A DNA stretch of 26,763 nucleotides from assembly GCA_012515925.1 (NCBI GenBank), contig JAAYXM010000168.1, positions 1-26,763 of the forward strand, in the 5' to 3' direction. Positions 1 through 6,570 of the stretch are shown piece after piece. How positions within the stretch are numbered: position 1 is the first letter of the stretch; each line of letters opens with the position of its first letter. Made by a program: the position numbers and the translations under genes. The stretch comes from Clostridiales bacterium. GTDB taxonomy: Bacteria > Bacillota > Clostridia > Oscillospirales > JAAYXM01. The notes under the pieces are model-generated. The model searched no databases. It saw nothing but the letters and a program-made list of their open reading frames with translations, and had not been told where the DNA came from.

Positions 1-79
1 CGACACCCGAAACCTCTGTTCCCATATCACAGTTTGTTGAGACAATCCTGATTCCCGAAAGCACCTCACCAAGCTTCAT
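1..79 (-). CDS. murE: UDP-N-acetylmuramoyl-tripeptide synthetase MurE, N-terminal fragment
   Basis: Only the first 26 codons are inside the window; the gene runs off the left edge. The visible peptide begins MKLGEVLSGI, the usual opening of MurE, the cytoplasmic ligase that adds the third amino acid (usually meso-diaminopimelate in this group) to the UDP-MurNAc dipeptide. The ATG is preceded by a GAGGTG ribosome binding site. It lies 25 bp downstream of a division PBP gene, the standard place for murE in the Bacillota division cluster. No catalytic domain is visible, so the call rests on the N-terminus and on gene order. Confidence 0.75.
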   Translation of the reverse strand, partial: MKLGEVLSGIRIVSTNCDMGTEVSGV

Positions 80-104
80 ATTTAAAACACCTCATATACT
101 ATAA

Positions 105-1178
105 TCAGTACCGCCCGGACGCGCCCTCGCTGACTCCGACATGATCATAAAACAGGATTTCCACAACCGTCCCGCGAACAAGCTCCGTACCTTCGGAATA
201 CTGCTGCTTTGACGCTTTGATATTCGGCGACCTTTGGGCAACCGCGCCCTGCGCTTTCATATAAAGTCCCGCGTTTGTCAGCACGCGGTTGGCCTCTTCG
301 GGCGAAAGGCCCAGTACATTCGGCATCTTCACCTTTGAATCGTCCGCCTTGCCGCCCAGATACACGATTATCTCCGAGTTATTCGGTATCTCAGCGCCGT
401 AAGCCGGAATCTGGTCGGTAACTATGTTCCCCTCGCCGATTGTTTTGATTTTAAGCTTTGAATACCTCTTCTCCGTAAACAGGCTTCTTACATTCTCAAT
501 AGTCGCGCCCGTAAGCCGCGGCATATCTATATCGGCCCCGACAAGCTCATCCGCCGTATAAACAGGTTCGATTCCGAGGTAGGGCAAAATCTCCGCGAAC
601 ACCTTTCCGACAACGGGCGCGGCGACCTGACTGCCCTCAACATAGTTGCCCGTCGGGTCGTCAAGCATGACAAGAATCGCAATCTGCGGGTCGTCCATCG
701 GCGCGATTCCGATAAACGATGCAATATATTTTTCGCGCTCGCCCTTGACATACTCGTCGATTTTCTCTGATGTTCCGGTCTTGCCGCCTATCCGGTAGCC
801 CTTGACATACGCGTTTTTACCCGTACCCGTCACGACGACCTTTTCCAGCGAGCCGCATATGAACTCGGATGTGCTCCTGGATATAACCTGCCTTATCATC
901 TCGGGCTCATATTTCTTAATTACAATACCGTCGTCATCGACGATTTCCTTAACCAGGTGCGGCTTCATGTACTTGCCGTCGTTCACGATAGCCGATACCG
1001 CGCACACCATCTGTATCGGCGTAACCTTAAACGTCTGACCGAAGGACGCGACCGCGAGGCTCACTTTGTTCTTCGGGTTCGTAAAATCCTTTTCGCTGAA
1101 GAAAAATCCGCCGGCCTCGCCGGGCAAGTCTATTCCGGTTCTCCCGAGGAGCCCGAACGCGCTGACATAATCAAAGAA
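105..1178 (-). pseudogene. C-terminal part of class B PBP (KTG motif plus two PASTA repeats), after an in-frame stop
   Basis: This is the direct in-frame continuation of the upstream PBP gene, separated from it only by a TAA at 1179-1181. It starts with a stretch like FFDYVSAFG and TGIDLPGEAGG, typical of the transpeptidase domain between SxN and KTG. It then carries the third active-site motif, KTGT, at about residues 530-532 of the read-through protein, and ends with two PASTA-like repeats (starting near IDMPRL and VKMPNVLGL). An internal TTG at 1127 could serve as a start in principle, but the product would lack the membrane anchor and the catalytic serine and could not act alone. Two PASTA repeats resemble vegetative PBP2B, whereas B. 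subtilis SpoVD has one. Either the gene is broken by a point mutation, the base is a sequence error, or the stop is read through. Confidence 0.8.
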
Positions 1179-2369
1179 TTATCTGTTTCCGACACGCGCG
1201 CCAATCTGCATAAGCGCGCAGTTGCACGACTTTTCAAGTGCCTCGGACAGCGTTACATTTCCGTGTCCCTCACGTTTCCAGCATCTTATCGTCCTGTCCG
1301 CGACCTTTAACGCGCCCGCGCAGTTGAACGTGGAATTAGCGTTGACGACACCCTCCTCCAGCCCCATGGCAACCGTCAGGATTTTGAAAACGGAGCCGGG
1401 CTCGTAGGAATCGGAAATTATTTTGTTTCTCCACGCCGCGTTCAGTTCGCGGTTTTTTTCCTTTGACCGCTCGGCTTCGGGCAGGGAGTTTAACCGCTGC
1501 AATATGCTTTCGTCGGTAATCTCAAACGGTTTATTTAAGTCAAAATCGTTTATGGTCGCCATCGCGAGTATCTCGCCGGTTTTAACGTCAAAAACGATTC
1601 CCGCGCCGCGCTGCATTACCTTCGCGTCGACAACCGTCGTGCGCAGATGCGACTCCAGCACCTGCTGCACCGTCTCGTCAATCGTCAGCACAACGTTTTG
1701 ACCGTTTAACGGGTCAACGTATTCCTCATATTTAAACGGCATATCCGCGCCGCGCGCGTTTTTCGCCGAAATAATCCGCCCGGGCTTGCCCTTGAGGGTG
1801 TTTTCGTACACCATTTCAATACCCATAAGACCGTTATTGTCATCCCCGCAAAAGCCTATGACCTGCGAGGCAAAGCTGCCGTACGGATAATACCTCTTTG
1901 TGTCCTCCGCGAGGTGAATCGCCTTTAGCTTGTTCTCCTTTATTTTCTGCCGCAGAAGGTTCGCGGTCTCGATATCTATTTTTTTCTTAATAACCTGATA
2001 ATAGCTTTTTTTATTCTTGGTCTTTTCAAGAACGCTGTCATAATCAAGACTTAAGGTTTCGGACAGAACCTGCGCGACAAGCTTTTCCTCATCCTCGGAT
2101 TTGATGTCCACCGGCGCGATAAATACCGTCTCCGCGCTGGCGCTTACCGCAATCTTTTTGCCGTTTCTGTCATAAATCGTACCGCGCTTCGGCGTAATCA
2201 CCGTGTCGCGGGTCTGCTGCTCGATTGCCTTTGCCTGATACGTTTTATAGTCGATAAGCTGGATGTTCACAAGTTTCAGGACAATCGGTATAAATATAAC
2301 AAATCCGAATACGAACATGGAAATAATAATTCTTATAAGTATCGTATTCGACGGTCTGAATTTCGCCAC
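1179..2369 (-). CDS. Class B penicillin-binding protein (SpoVD/PBP2B type), N-terminal part ending at an in-frame TAA
   Basis: Division or sporulation transpeptidase that crosslinks septal peptidoglycan outside the membrane. The sequence shows a short cytoplasmic tail, one membrane anchor (about residues 10-35), the PBP dimerisation region with RGTIYDRNG, and the transpeptidase domain with SxxK as SVFK (Ser about 326) and SxN as SCN (about 381). It stops at TAA 1179-1181 (codon about 397), immediately before a region that aligns well with the family, so the KTG motif lies beyond the stop. I place the start at GTG 2369: a GGGGG box sits about 7 nt upstream and the protein then begins MAKFRPSNTILIR, whereas the longer frame starting at TTG 2441 has no ribosome binding site. 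It is the only PBP gene between ftsL and murE. SpoVD versus PBP2B cannot be settled here. Confidence 0.85.
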   Translation of the reverse strand: MAKFRPSNTILIRIIISMFVFGFVIFIPIVLKLVNIQLIDYKTYQAKAIEQQTRDTVITPKRGTIYDRNGKKIAVSASAETVFIAPVDIKSEDEEKLVAQVLSETLSLDYDSVLEKTKNKKSYYQVIKKKIDIETANLLRQKIKENKLKAIHLAEDTKRYYPYGSFASQVIGFCGDDNNGLMGIEMVYENTLKGKPGRIISAKNARGADMPFKYEEYVDPLNGQNVVLTIDETVQQVLESHLRTTVVDAKVMQRGAGIVFDVKTGEILAMATINDFDLNKPFEITDESILQRLNSLPEAERSKEKNRELNAAWRNKIISDSYEPGSVFKILTVAMGLEEGVVNANSTFNCAGALKVADRTIRCWKREGHGNVTLSEALEKSCNCALMQIGARVGNR

Positions 2370-2466
2370 GGCGTATCCCCCGCTATCTATCACTAAACAT
2401 GTAATGCTTGTCACAAGGACAAGCATGTAATTCAAAAGCAAATCGCTTTAAATATATATTTAAAGC

Positions 2467-2964
2467 CTAATTGATATATTCCAAAAGTTTTGACATTCCG
2501 TAAGCTATACCTGCGACGATTCCCGAATTGTCCCGCTCGTAACCCTCTCCGCGGATGATTTCCGTCTTGTCGCCCGGCTCCATGCAAATATATGTTATCT
2601 GCGCCTTGCAGATTTTCTTCATACCCAGGTTGTTTTCGGCGTATTCCTTAATCTTGTCCGAACCGATTTTCTGGTTTTTCCGTATTTCAAGCATCTGTGT
2701 TTCCTCGCGGGCCGCCATCAGCTTATCCCTGAGCGAGGCGGCTGTGTGCGCGGTCTCGGTCAGCGCCACATAGCTGTATAGCGTAAGAATGGTAAGACCT
2801 AAGAAAAGCAAATAGCAAAATACAGCGAAGCCGGATACGACAGCGCGCTTCCTTGCTTTGGCCTCGCCTCTTGTTTTTGACTTTGAAACCTGCTCGCGCA
2901 CTATACTCCGGTTGTCAAATCTCGAAAGGTCATAAGCGACATGTTTTTTTATAGCAGCCTGCAT
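2467..2964 (-). CDS. ftsL: FtsL-like cell division protein
   Basis: Small bitopic division protein of 165 residues. It has a basic cytoplasmic N-terminus (about 1-50), a single membrane segment (about 51-72, VVSGFAVFCYLLFLGLTILTLY), and an extracytoplasmic helical stretch around 75-120 that is likely coiled coil and ends in the AENNLGMKK motif common to the FtsL/DivIC family. FtsL works with DivIC and DivIB to activate the septal synthase. The ATG overlaps the rsmH stop codon (TAATG), so translation is probably coupled, and a GGGGGG box lies just upstream. The N-terminal tail and the C-terminal extension are longer than in B. subtilis FtsL (about 117 residues). Family sequence identity is always low, so the call leans on topology and gene order. 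Confidence 0.8.
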   Translation of the reverse strand: MQAAIKKHVAYDLSRFDNRSIVREQVSKSKTRGEAKARKRAVVSGFAVFCYLLFLGLTILTLYSYVALTETAHTAASLRDKLMAAREETQMLEIRKNQKIGSDKIKEYAENNLGMKKICKAQITYICMEPGDKTEIIRGEGYERDNSGIVAGIAYGMSKLLEYIN

Positions 2965-3923
2965 TATTTGAGTCCCCCCTGATTTTCCGTGAGTTTTCGT
3001 TTTGCCGCACGAAGCTTAGCGCTGCGTGAGCGCGGGTTTTCGGAAATTTCGGTTTTAGTCGGCAATACGGGCTTTCGGGTAATAACCTCAAGCTCGGGAA
3101 CCTTTCCGCACCCGCAGACGGGCAGCCCGGGAGGGCATACACACGGGTGCTCTAACCGCCGAAACACGGTTTTTACTATCCTGTCCTCAAGCGAGTGGAA
3201 CGTTATTACAACAAACCTTCCGCCCGGCTTAAGGGTTCTTACCGCCGCGTCTATCGCGTCTCTTAAGGCTCCCAGCTCGTCGTTAACGGCAATCCTGATT
3301 GCCTGAAAGCTCCGTTTTGCCGGGTGCTGTTTTTCCCGAAGCGCGCTTTTCGGCATCGCGCTTTTTATAATATCCACGAGCTCCGCCGTGGTTTCAATCG
3401 GCTTTATTTCGCGTTTTCTTCCGATTGCCGCGGCTATTTGCGCGGCAAATCTTTCCTCGCCGTATTCAAACAGTATCCGCCGGATTTCGGACGTCTCAAA
3501 GCTGTTGACTATGTCATACGCGCAAAGCTTTGCTTCCGTGTCCATTCGCATATCCAGCGGCGCGTTCTCCATATACGAGAATCCGCGGCGGGTATCGTCA
3601 AGCTGCGGCGACGACACACCCAAATCCAGCAGTATCCCGTTTATTCCGCCGATATATGATTCGTCAATCAGCTTGTCGAGGTTCCTGAAATCACCGTGAA
3701 TAAGCTTAAGCCGTCTGTCCCGAATATTCCTTTTGCCGTACTCTATGGCTTCGATATCACGGTCAATGCCGATAAGTATACCGTTTTCCCCAAGCCTTTC
3801 GAGGATTTTCGCCGAGTGGCCCCCGCGCCCGAAGGTCCCGTCTATATAAACTCCGTCCGGCTCTATCGAAAGAAAATCCATCGCTTCGCCCGGCATAACA
3901 GGCTTATGCCCGTATACATCCAT
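2964..3923 (-). CDS. rsmH: 16S rRNA (cytosine-1402 N4)-methyltransferase RsmH (MraW)
   Basis: Cytoplasmic SAM-dependent methyltransferase that modifies C1402 in the decoding centre of 16S rRNA. Its 319 residues match the family length. Motif I is clear at about 27-37 (IDGTFGRGGHS), followed by the acidic SAM ribose-binding position in IGIDRD, the LLDLGVSSPQLD motif, the R-GFSY motif, and the C-terminal VITFHSLEDRIVK and RSAKLRAAKR blocks typical of RsmH. The start overlaps the mraZ stop as TAATG and its own stop overlaps the ftsL start in the same way, which suggests tight translational coupling along mraZ-rsmH-ftsL. Confidence 0.96.
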   Translation of the reverse strand: MDVYGHKPVMPGEAMDFLSIEPDGVYIDGTFGRGGHSAKILERLGENGILIGIDRDIEAIEYGKRNIRDRRLKLIHGDFRNLDKLIDESYIGGINGILLDLGVSSPQLDDTRRGFSYMENAPLDMRMDTEAKLCAYDIVNSFETSEIRRILFEYGEERFAAQIAAAIGRKREIKPIETTAELVDIIKSAMPKSALREKQHPAKRSFQAIRIAVNDELGALRDAIDAAVRTLKPGGRFVVITFHSLEDRIVKTVFRRLEHPCVCPPGLPVCGCGKVPELEVITRKPVLPTKTEISENPRSRSAKLRAAKRKLTENQGGLK

Positions 3924-4333
3924 TATATACTTGCCGCCTCCATAATATCGGCAATCGAATCCGGGGTCAGGTTAAGCTTGTTCCACTCATCCTCGTCCCA
4001 GATTTCAATATAATTCGTCATGCCGGCAACAATTACGTTTTTAGAAAGTCCCGCGTATTCGCGAAGCTTCTGCGGAACCAATACGCGCCCCTGAGCGTCG
4101 ATTTCGCAATCGTGCGCCGAGGCGATAAAAAACAGCTGTAGCTGGCGCGCCTGTTTTGTGGGCAGGGAATCTATTTTTTCCTCAAAGCGCTCCCATTCGT
4201 CCATCGGATATACCGAAAGGCACCTGGAAAGCCCCTTTGTGATGACGAACTTATCGCCCAATTCCTCCCTGAACCTCGCGGGCACAAAGAGACGCCCTTT
4301 ATTGTCAATCGAATGTGAATATTCGCCTCTCAT
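3923..4333 (-). CDS. mraZ: Transcriptional regulator MraZ
   Basis: DNA-binding repressor of the division cluster, 136 residues with two tandem AbrB-like half domains; each contains the diagnostic strand GR-(L/V)-x-VP-x-(R/K)-(F/L)-R-E (GRLFVPARFREEL near the start and GRVLVPQKLREY in the second half). I chose ATG 4333 because an AGAGGTG box lies 5 nt upstream and the protein then begins MRGEYSHSID, the usual MraZ N-terminus; a longer frame from 4372 would run through the operator. It is the first gene of the cluster and is preceded by a sigma-A promoter and a 10-bp-spaced box array, as expected for autoregulation. Confidence 0.95.
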   Translation of the reverse strand: MRGEYSHSIDNKGRLFVPARFREELGDKFVITKGLSRCLSVYPMDEWERFEEKIDSLPTKQARQLQLFFIASAHDCEIDAQGRVLVPQKLREYAGLSKNVIVAGMTNYIEIWDEDEWNKLNLTPDSIADIMEAASI

Positions 4334-4347
4334 GCCTGCACCTCTTT

Positions 4348-4372
4348 CCCACAATACTCCACTTCGCACCAC
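4348..4372 (-). promoter_or_regulatory. Likely MraZ operator: three GTGG boxes at 10-bp spacing
   Basis: On the minus strand three pentamers GTGGT, GTGGA and GTGGG occur at exact 10-bp steps (complements of 4368-4372, 4358-4362 and 4348-4352), between the mraZ -10 element and the mraZ ribosome binding site. MraZ of other bacteria is known to bind direct TGGGN-type repeats spaced by 10 bp near its own promoter, so each box should sit on the same helix face. The first two boxes differ from TGGG at the last base. Identity is inferred from spacing and position. Confidence 0.75.
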
Positions 4373-4380
4373 TTACCAAT

Positions 4381-4409
4381 ATTATAATTGCATTACAAAT
4401 TGATTGCAA
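4381..4409 (-). promoter_or_regulatory. Sigma-A promoter of the mraZ cluster
   Basis: Minus-strand hexamers TTGCAA (4404-4409) and TATAAT (4381-4386) are separated by exactly 17 bp. The start point would fall close to the first GTGG box, so MraZ bound to the boxes would block initiation or clearance. No competing promoter of similar quality is visible in the 300 bp upstream. Confidence 0.75.
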
Positions 4410-4502
4410 TACCTTTTCTAAATATTTTCACAAAATAAATGCTGTTTTCTGTCTTTTTTATGAGATTTTCAACAATATATTAGAACATTTGTTCGGTGGA
4501 GC

Positions 4503-4620
4503 ATTGTGGAGCAGTTGCACACAACCGCCCCACAATTAAAACTCGTCCCTCCGGAACGAGTGAAATAAGCTTGCGCTTATGAAATACGCCTGACGGTGTA
4601 TGAAATATGCTTCGCATATT
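4503..4620. repeat. Array of five short hairpins, four of them tightly packed with GAAA-containing spacers
   Basis: Successive inverted repeats, plus-strand coordinates: 4503-4509 with 4530-4536 (ATTGTGG/CCACAAT, enclosing GTTG/CAAC at 4514-4525); 4541-4546 with 4556-4561 (ACTCGT/ACGAGT); 4565-4570 with 4575-4580 (ATAAGC/GCTTAT); 4584-4590 with 4595-4601 (ATACGCC/GGTGTAT, one G-T pair); 4604-4610 with 4614-4620 (AATATGC/GCATATT). The last four are separated only by 2-4 nt taken from a recurring GAAAT. Read on the minus strand, the loops of hairpins three to five are GCAA, GTCA and GAA, all known stable loop types. The array lies between the rnjA terminator and the mraZ promoter, contains no gene, and is unlike any leader I recognise. 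Confidence 0.8.
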
Positions 4621-4629
4621 AAGGAATAG

Positions 4630-4657
4630 AAAAGGCCCCCGCGCTTTGCGCGGGGGC
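4630..4657 (-). terminator. Intrinsic terminator of rnjA
   Basis: A perfect 10-bp stem, GCCCCCGCGC (4635-4644) with GCGCGGGGGC (4648-4657), closes a 3-nt loop. On the minus strand it is followed by CTTTTCT. It sits 15 bp beyond the rnjA stop. On the plus strand the same stem is followed by TCTTTTT, so it may stop transcription in both directions. Confidence 0.85.
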
Positions 4658-4671
4658 TCTTTTTATATTCT

Positions 4672-6330
4672 TTAGATTTCCATTATAATCGGCAGTATCA
4701 TCGGGTTGCGCTTGGTTTTCTGATACAGGTAGTTTGACAGCTTGCTTTTGATGACGTTTTTAATCGTCGCCCAGTCAATGCGCCCGCCGTTCGTGTTCGC
4801 GGTAATGGCTTCCGTGGCGAGCACCTTCAGCTCATCCATGATATCCTCCGCCTCGCGGACGTATATAAAACCGCGCGTAACGATATCCGGCCCCGCGATA
4901 AGCTGCCCGGTTTCGCCGTTTAATGTCACGACGACCGTAATAAGCCCGTCCTGCGCGAGGTGCTTCCTGTCGCGAAGCACAATGCTTCCCACGTCGCCGA
5001 TACCCAGCCCGTCAACGAGGATTTTCCCGGACGGCACGGTGCCCGCGAGCCTTGCGCCCTTTTCGCTGATTTCGAATACCCGCCCGATGTCGCTGATAAA
5101 GACGTTTTTGGGGTTTACGCCCATCGTCTTTGCCATTTCCGCGTGCGCCTTCAGATGGCGGTATTCGCCGTGAATCGGAACGAAATACTTAGGCTTTGTC
5201 AACGCGAGCATTAAACGCAGCTCCTCCTGGTGGGCGTGCCCGGACGCGTGTATTTCGGCGAGTTTTTCATAGATAACCTCGGCGCCCTTTTTAAACAGCT
5301 CGTTGATAACGCGGCTGACGGTCTTCTCGTTTCCGGGAATCGGGCTCGCGGAAATAATAACCCTGTCGCCCGGCATGATTTCGATTTTCTTATGCCCCGA
5401 AATCGCGATTCTGTATAACGCCGACATAGCCTCGCCCTGGCTGCCGGTCGTAATAATGCAGATTTTGTTTTTCGGGTACTTGTCAATCGAATTGATGTCC
5501 ACGAGTATATCCGCGGGAATATCAAGATACCCTAAATTCTTGGCTACACCCATGATGTTTTCCATGCTTCGCCCGGAAATCGCGACCTTGCGCCCGTATT
5601 TCCACGCAAACGTGATAACCTGCTGTACCCTGTCCACGTTCGACGCGAACGTGGTTACGAGAATTCTCTGCGAACAATCCTTGAACAACGCCTCAAGAGA
5701 CTTCCCCACCCGGCTCTCCGAAACCGAAAAGCCCGGCCGCTCGATATTCGTGGATTCGCTGAACAGCGCGAGCACCCCCTGCTTGCCGAGCTCGCCGAAG
5801 CGCGTTATATCCATCATCTCGCCCTGAATCGGAGTCGTGTCGAGCTTGAAGTCCCCGGTATGGATGACAACGCCGAGAGGCGTGGTTATAGCGAGCGCCA
5901 CAGCGTCCGCAATCGAGTGGTTGACGTTGATAAATTCGACTTCGAAGCTTCCGAGCTTGATTTTATCACCCGCGGAAACCACCTTTAGCTTTGTCTTGGA
6001 AAGCAGGTTGTGTTCCTCAAGCTTATTGGTCAAAATCCCGACCGTAAGCTTGGTGGCGTAGACCGGAGCGTTGATTTCGCGGAGCACATACGGCAGAGCG
6101 CCTATATGGTCCTCATGGCCGTGGGTAATGATAATCCCGCGAATCCTGTTCTTATGCTTTATGAGATACGATATATCGGGAATCACCAAATCAACGCCGA
6201 GCATTTCATCGTCCGGAAACGCGATTCCGCATTCGACAACGATGATTTCACCGCCGTATTCGTATACATAAAGGTTTTTGCCGATTTCATTGAGACCTCC
6301 CAACGAAATCATTTTGAGTTTTTGTGCCAT
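4672..6330 (-). CDS. rnjA: Ribonuclease J
   Basis: Zinc-dependent endo- and 5'-3' exoribonuclease of the metallo-beta-lactamase/beta-CASP fold, central to mRNA turnover and rRNA maturation in Bacillota. Its 552 residues match RNase J. The sequence shows the opening MISLGGLNEIGKN, the metal-binding motif HGHEDH at 70-75, further ligand motifs in NVNHSIADA and HTGDFKLD, the beta-CASP part with FASNVDRVQQ, the ASGHAHQEEL and PIHGEYRHLKAHA blocks, and a C-terminal domain. The ribosome binding site GAAGTGA lies 7 nt before the ATG. It could equally be called rnjB; a single copy in the window does not distinguish J1 from J2. Expression probably comes from the promoter at 6500-6528 through a structured leader. 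Confidence 0.95.
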   Translation of the reverse strand: MAQKLKMISLGGLNEIGKNLYVYEYGGEIIVVECGIAFPDDEMLGVDLVIPDISYLIKHKNRIRGIIITHGHEDHIGALPYVLREINAPVYATKLTVGILTNKLEEHNLLSKTKLKVVSAGDKIKLGSFEVEFINVNHSIADAVALAITTPLGVVIHTGDFKLDTTPIQGEMMDITRFGELGKQGVLALFSESTNIERPGFSVSESRVGKSLEALFKDCSQRILVTTFASNVDRVQQVITFAWKYGRKVAISGRSMENIMGVAKNLGYLDIPADILVDINSIDKYPKNKICIITTGSQGEAMSALYRIAISGHKKIEIMPGDRVIISASPIPGNEKTVSRVINELFKKGAEVIYEKLAEIHASGHAHQEELRLMLALTKPKYFVPIHGEYRHLKAHAEMAKTMGVNPKNVFISDIGRVFEISEKGARLAGTVPSGKILVDGLGIGDVGSIVLRDRKHLAQDGLITVVVTLNGETGQLIAGPDIVTRGFIYVREAEDIMDELKVLATEAITANTNGGRIDWATIKNVIKSKLSNYLYQKTKRNPMILPIIMEI

Positions 6331-6389
6331 TAATATATCACTTCTTTGTTATAGATTTTTTGTTTATTGATAAATATGTTATGTATGTT

Positions 6390-6436
6390 TACGGACACCG
6401 CAAGTAAGGGTACAGGAATCCAATGTCCGTACCTTT
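6390..6436 (-). promoter_or_regulatory. Structured 5' leader of rnjA with two mutually exclusive hairpins
   Basis: In the untranslated leader, TACGGACA (complement of 6424-6431) can pair perfectly with TGTCCGTA (complement of 6390-6397). The same bases 6429-6431 are also needed for an alternative hairpin between GGTAC (complement of 6429-6433) and GTACC (complement of 6409-6413), extended by AA/TT pairs across one bulge. The two structures cannot coexist. No poly-U tract follows, so this is not a simple attenuator. The remainder of 6331-6570 is AT-rich and shows no gene. Confidence 0.5.
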
Positions 6437-6499
6437 CGCAAAGTGTTTTCATTGTATTTATATATAAATTCCAATAATATATTCAAAATAAACAATGTG

Positions 6500-6528
6500 A
6501 TTATACCATATTATACCTGATTTGTATA
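6500..6528 (-). promoter_or_regulatory. Probable promoter of rnjA
   Basis: Minus-strand TATAAT at 6500-6505 is preceded, after 17 bp, by TATACA (6523-6528), which matches four of six -35 positions. A second TATAAT lies at 6510-6515. The leader to the rnjA ATG would be about 160 nt and contains the hairpins at 6390-6436. Confidence 0.5.
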
Positions 6529-6570
6529 CCCCGGGCGGGTTATTGTAATACAATTTTAATATTGGATGAA

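Noticed and set aside
1179..1181. TAA reassigned to an amino acid in this organism
   Set aside because: mraZ, rsmH and cheR end in TAA at sensible places with coupled starts, so TAA is a normal stop here.
1120..1200. Frameshift, programmed or accidental, in the PBP gene
   Set aside because: The two parts are in the same frame; only a TAA codon separates them, with no missing or extra base.
4496..4510. A second MraZ operator formed by two plus-strand GTGGA boxes 10 bp apart
   Set aside because: Only two boxes, in the opposite orientation, about 90 bp from the promoter, and the second is part of the ATTGTGG/CCACAAT hairpin arm.
4541..4620. CRISPR array
   Set aside because: The units are different short palindromes with 2-4 nt junctions, not identical repeats with unique spacers, and no cas gene is present.
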